NCBI GenBank assembly: GCA_026418625.1
Contig: JAOABA010000049.1
Location: forward strand, 124,001 to 188,000
Direction: 5' to 3'
From: Candidatus Kapaibacterium sp.
Lineage (GTDB): Bacteria > Bacteroidota > Ignavibacteria > Kapaibacteriales > UBA2268
Length of the DNA stretch: 64,000 bases
Shown here: in pieces, positions 63,501 to 64,000 of the stretch
How positions within the stretch are numbered: the first letter of the stretch is position 1
Layout of the letters: every line of letters begins with the position of its first letter
Position numbers and translations under genes: made by a program
Notes under the pieces: model-generated
Database searches by the model: none
What the model was told of the DNA's origin: nothing
Seen by the model: the letters and a program-made list of their open reading frames with translations, nothing else

Positions 63501-64000
63501 TATAAGTGAAATAAAGTGGAGCCCAACATCCAAGCATCCTGGAGATTTTACTTGGGTTAATCAGCCTCCTTCTAATTTTATACTCAAAAGAGGTGATAGC
63601 TTAAAGCTCCCTGTTTATTTCACACCTTCCTTTGTAAACGAAAGAATAACTACAGTTGATGTTAGTTCTGATGCTGTAACAGGTCCTGAACCTATTAATT
63701 TTGTTACTACCTCAGATTATGTGGTTGGCTATGGCTATGAAAGTGGAATTGTTAATGATTCAATTAATTATGGTTTGGTTTTATTATGTGATGAACCAGT
63801 GAGACCATTTAGAATAACTAACACAAGTTCTACAACTGACGCTGTAATTGACAGCGTTGTTCTATACTCTGGAGATATTAATAATTTCAGCATAGAAGCA
63901 AATTTCCCACAAACTATCGGACCAAAACAAACGAGCACTTTTAATGTTAGGTTTAAACCAGACAGAACTGGAAGTTTTAGTGCTTTAGCAAGAATTTATA
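60535..64000 (+). CDS. Very large surface protein: IgGFc-binding-like domain and choice-of-anchor D repeats (partial)
   Basis: The frame opens at ATG 60535 (AAAGGGG upstream) and runs off the window: at least 1155 residues. A signal peptide is followed by an IgGFc-binding-protein N-terminal-like region (about 35-480; 'GREFYIAIPPNEADG', 'GADIYVTSS'-like and 'SDKPIGVISFHMRT'). Repeated Ig-like choice-of-anchor D/ASPM-SPD-2-Hydin domains follow from about residue 620 ('LGNSKTIKAILTNTGDSAVV', 'IEIEVTYTPSKEG', 'AVVVGKKAFKKDQSG'). Such proteins are long cell-surface adhesins in FCB bacteria; the missing 3' end may hold a T9SS domain. Confidence 0.85.
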   Translation, partial: MKILYKMSLVAIMLLVFTSILSSKIPTPEQMLFNSAQGREFYIAIPPNEADGQPLGNTQERSIDIYVTSSKNCNVTVEIPGLGYKLTKPVQAMKITTFNTFRNETSFQWEVRESEKVLDLGIHIFADQPISVYVMNTRMVTSDGFLAIPTSACGTDYIHLGYYDFYENITGGGERRGAGFIVCATEDNTRVRIVLKGVGGAYAKTLGGRKIGETWTVTLNKGQIYCVMGDGLTRGQFDISGTRITSDKPIGVISFHMRTLIPSYDLWNGRDMMCEMIPPVTAWGKKYSTVEFKRNDHGDFFRIIAAQDNTTFTAKWYSLTDGRLIGQAGPHKLNKSGDFMEFIEAYVERNVPNTIESIKGTSVWEADKPVLVMQYSYSADWDNAAEFDPFMVLVVPTEQFIPSTVFQTPEGGAEFNTNWFNIIAVGDPNDPNKELLKSIILDGKPVWSIVPQFLYNRIPTTDLYWAKIPMTKGAHVIKGNTKFGGYIYGFSEYNSYGWPAAMAINKLDETDTLPPEYYITGECGDYRIRTTEFRTSKNPNDDPRQVDQGIADIFLLDDSYNYELDLNNFKPFPVTYDHTFFLRVKDKTKDGKAIFQITDRAGNFSVDSVFYKADRLTLNPDLLDFKTVRLGNSKTIKAILTNTGDSAVVVREIKLKLGGDFKITNMSKTPEFTLQPKESIEIEVTYTPSKEGLTPNNKDRDSIDITTKCADFLWPLEGRGVVPRIIVQDWNFGAVVVGKKAFKKDQSGEGLQIQNVGTDVLTITDIIDMTAPFEFKPNYTPSLPIVLQPNEMVYLEDVGFAPTATGPFEINVKFVSDAVGIDDIAILKGVGIIPGPRITSKDWEERRVKTIHDSVIHIYNEGTSKVTVTGVNLGSPSPHFRITRVVPDPSITPVALEPVGNPTGVTDIVVFVQFEPQIEGQLNATVVPEFDPDDNITPGSVVGNLAGFGILPKIEVKGDTLRPAVLVGTQHPKTAYVTIKSTSTTADLFISEIKWSPTSKHPGDFTWVNQPPSNFILKRGDSLKLPVYFTPSFVNERITTVDVSSDAVTGPEPINFVTTSDYVVGYGYESGIVNDSINYGLVLLCDEPVRPFRITNTSSTTDAVIDSVVLYSGDINNFSIEANFPQTIGPKQTSTFNVRFKPDRTGSFSALARIY

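Overview
The window is AT-rich (about 30% GC by eye) chromosomal DNA from a member of the Bacteroidota/Chlorobiota (FCB) lineage, most likely an Ignavibacteria- or Kapabacteria-type organism. This rests on six secreted proteins ending in type IX secretion (T9SS) C-terminal sorting domains of the 'PNPASDY / GLYxI' kind, many small lipoproteins with a Cys lipobox, few clear Shine-Dalgarno sites, an IgGFc-binding/choice-of-anchor-D surface protein, and FlhF/FlhG/FliA flagellar-type regulators, which are unusual in classical Bacteroidetes. Taxonomy is inferred, not measured. I saw no insertion sequence, prophage, plasmid or CRISPR array.

Layout. 1-5.9 kb (+): tail of a membrane protein, a CPBP protease, a Lon-N-domain protein, dihydropteroate synthase, then a cluster of TolB-like lipoprotein, ECF sigma factor, putative anti-sigma factor with a barrel-like C-terminus, and DUF4397 lipoprotein. 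5.9-6.45 kb (-): RNase P RNA and tRNA-Thr(CGU). 6.5-17.3 kb: mixed housekeeping (DtxR/MntR regulator, TPR protein, polyprenyl synthase, DprA, rRNA/tRNA methyltransferase, OmpA-like protein, C1 peptidase, HTH protein, alpha/beta hydrolase, lone NuoC). 17.5-26.3 kb (+): a PrkA kinase - DUF444 - SpoVR operon extended by a second, divergent PrkA-like kinase, then two small envelope proteins. 26.35-43.4 kb (-): tRNA-Lys, ABC-F protein, two lipoproteins, a GH106-like glycosidase, four T9SS cargo proteins, a cation/proton antiporter and a split transketolase. 43.7-47.3 kb (+): flhF-flhG-membrane coiled-coil protein-fliA. 47.4-49.9 kb (+): a gene split by an in-frame stop, then a T9SS sorbosone-dehydrogenase-like propeller. 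49.9-55.9 kb (-): PAP2 phosphatase, RsmA, prohibitin, unknown protein, T9SS subtilase. 56-60.1 kb (+): SDR enzyme, GNAT protein, lipoprotein and a secreted MORN-repeat/caspase fusion. 60.2-60.36 kb (-): tRNA-Asp and tRNA-Ala. 60.5-64 kb (+): the start of a very large surface protein that runs off the window.

Themes: (i) envelope signalling (ECF sigma with a putative trans-envelope anti-sigma; PrkA/SpoVR stress module with duplicated kinase); (ii) abundant T9SS export, one cargo domain carrying two in-frame palindromic elements; (iii) a compact flagellar-regulator island lacking structural genes in the window and with atypical motifs. The best candidates for something not well described are the four-gene PrkA1-DUF444-SpoVR-PrkA2 module, the sigma/barrel anti-sigma pair, the secreted MORN-caspase, and the protein-coding palindromes.
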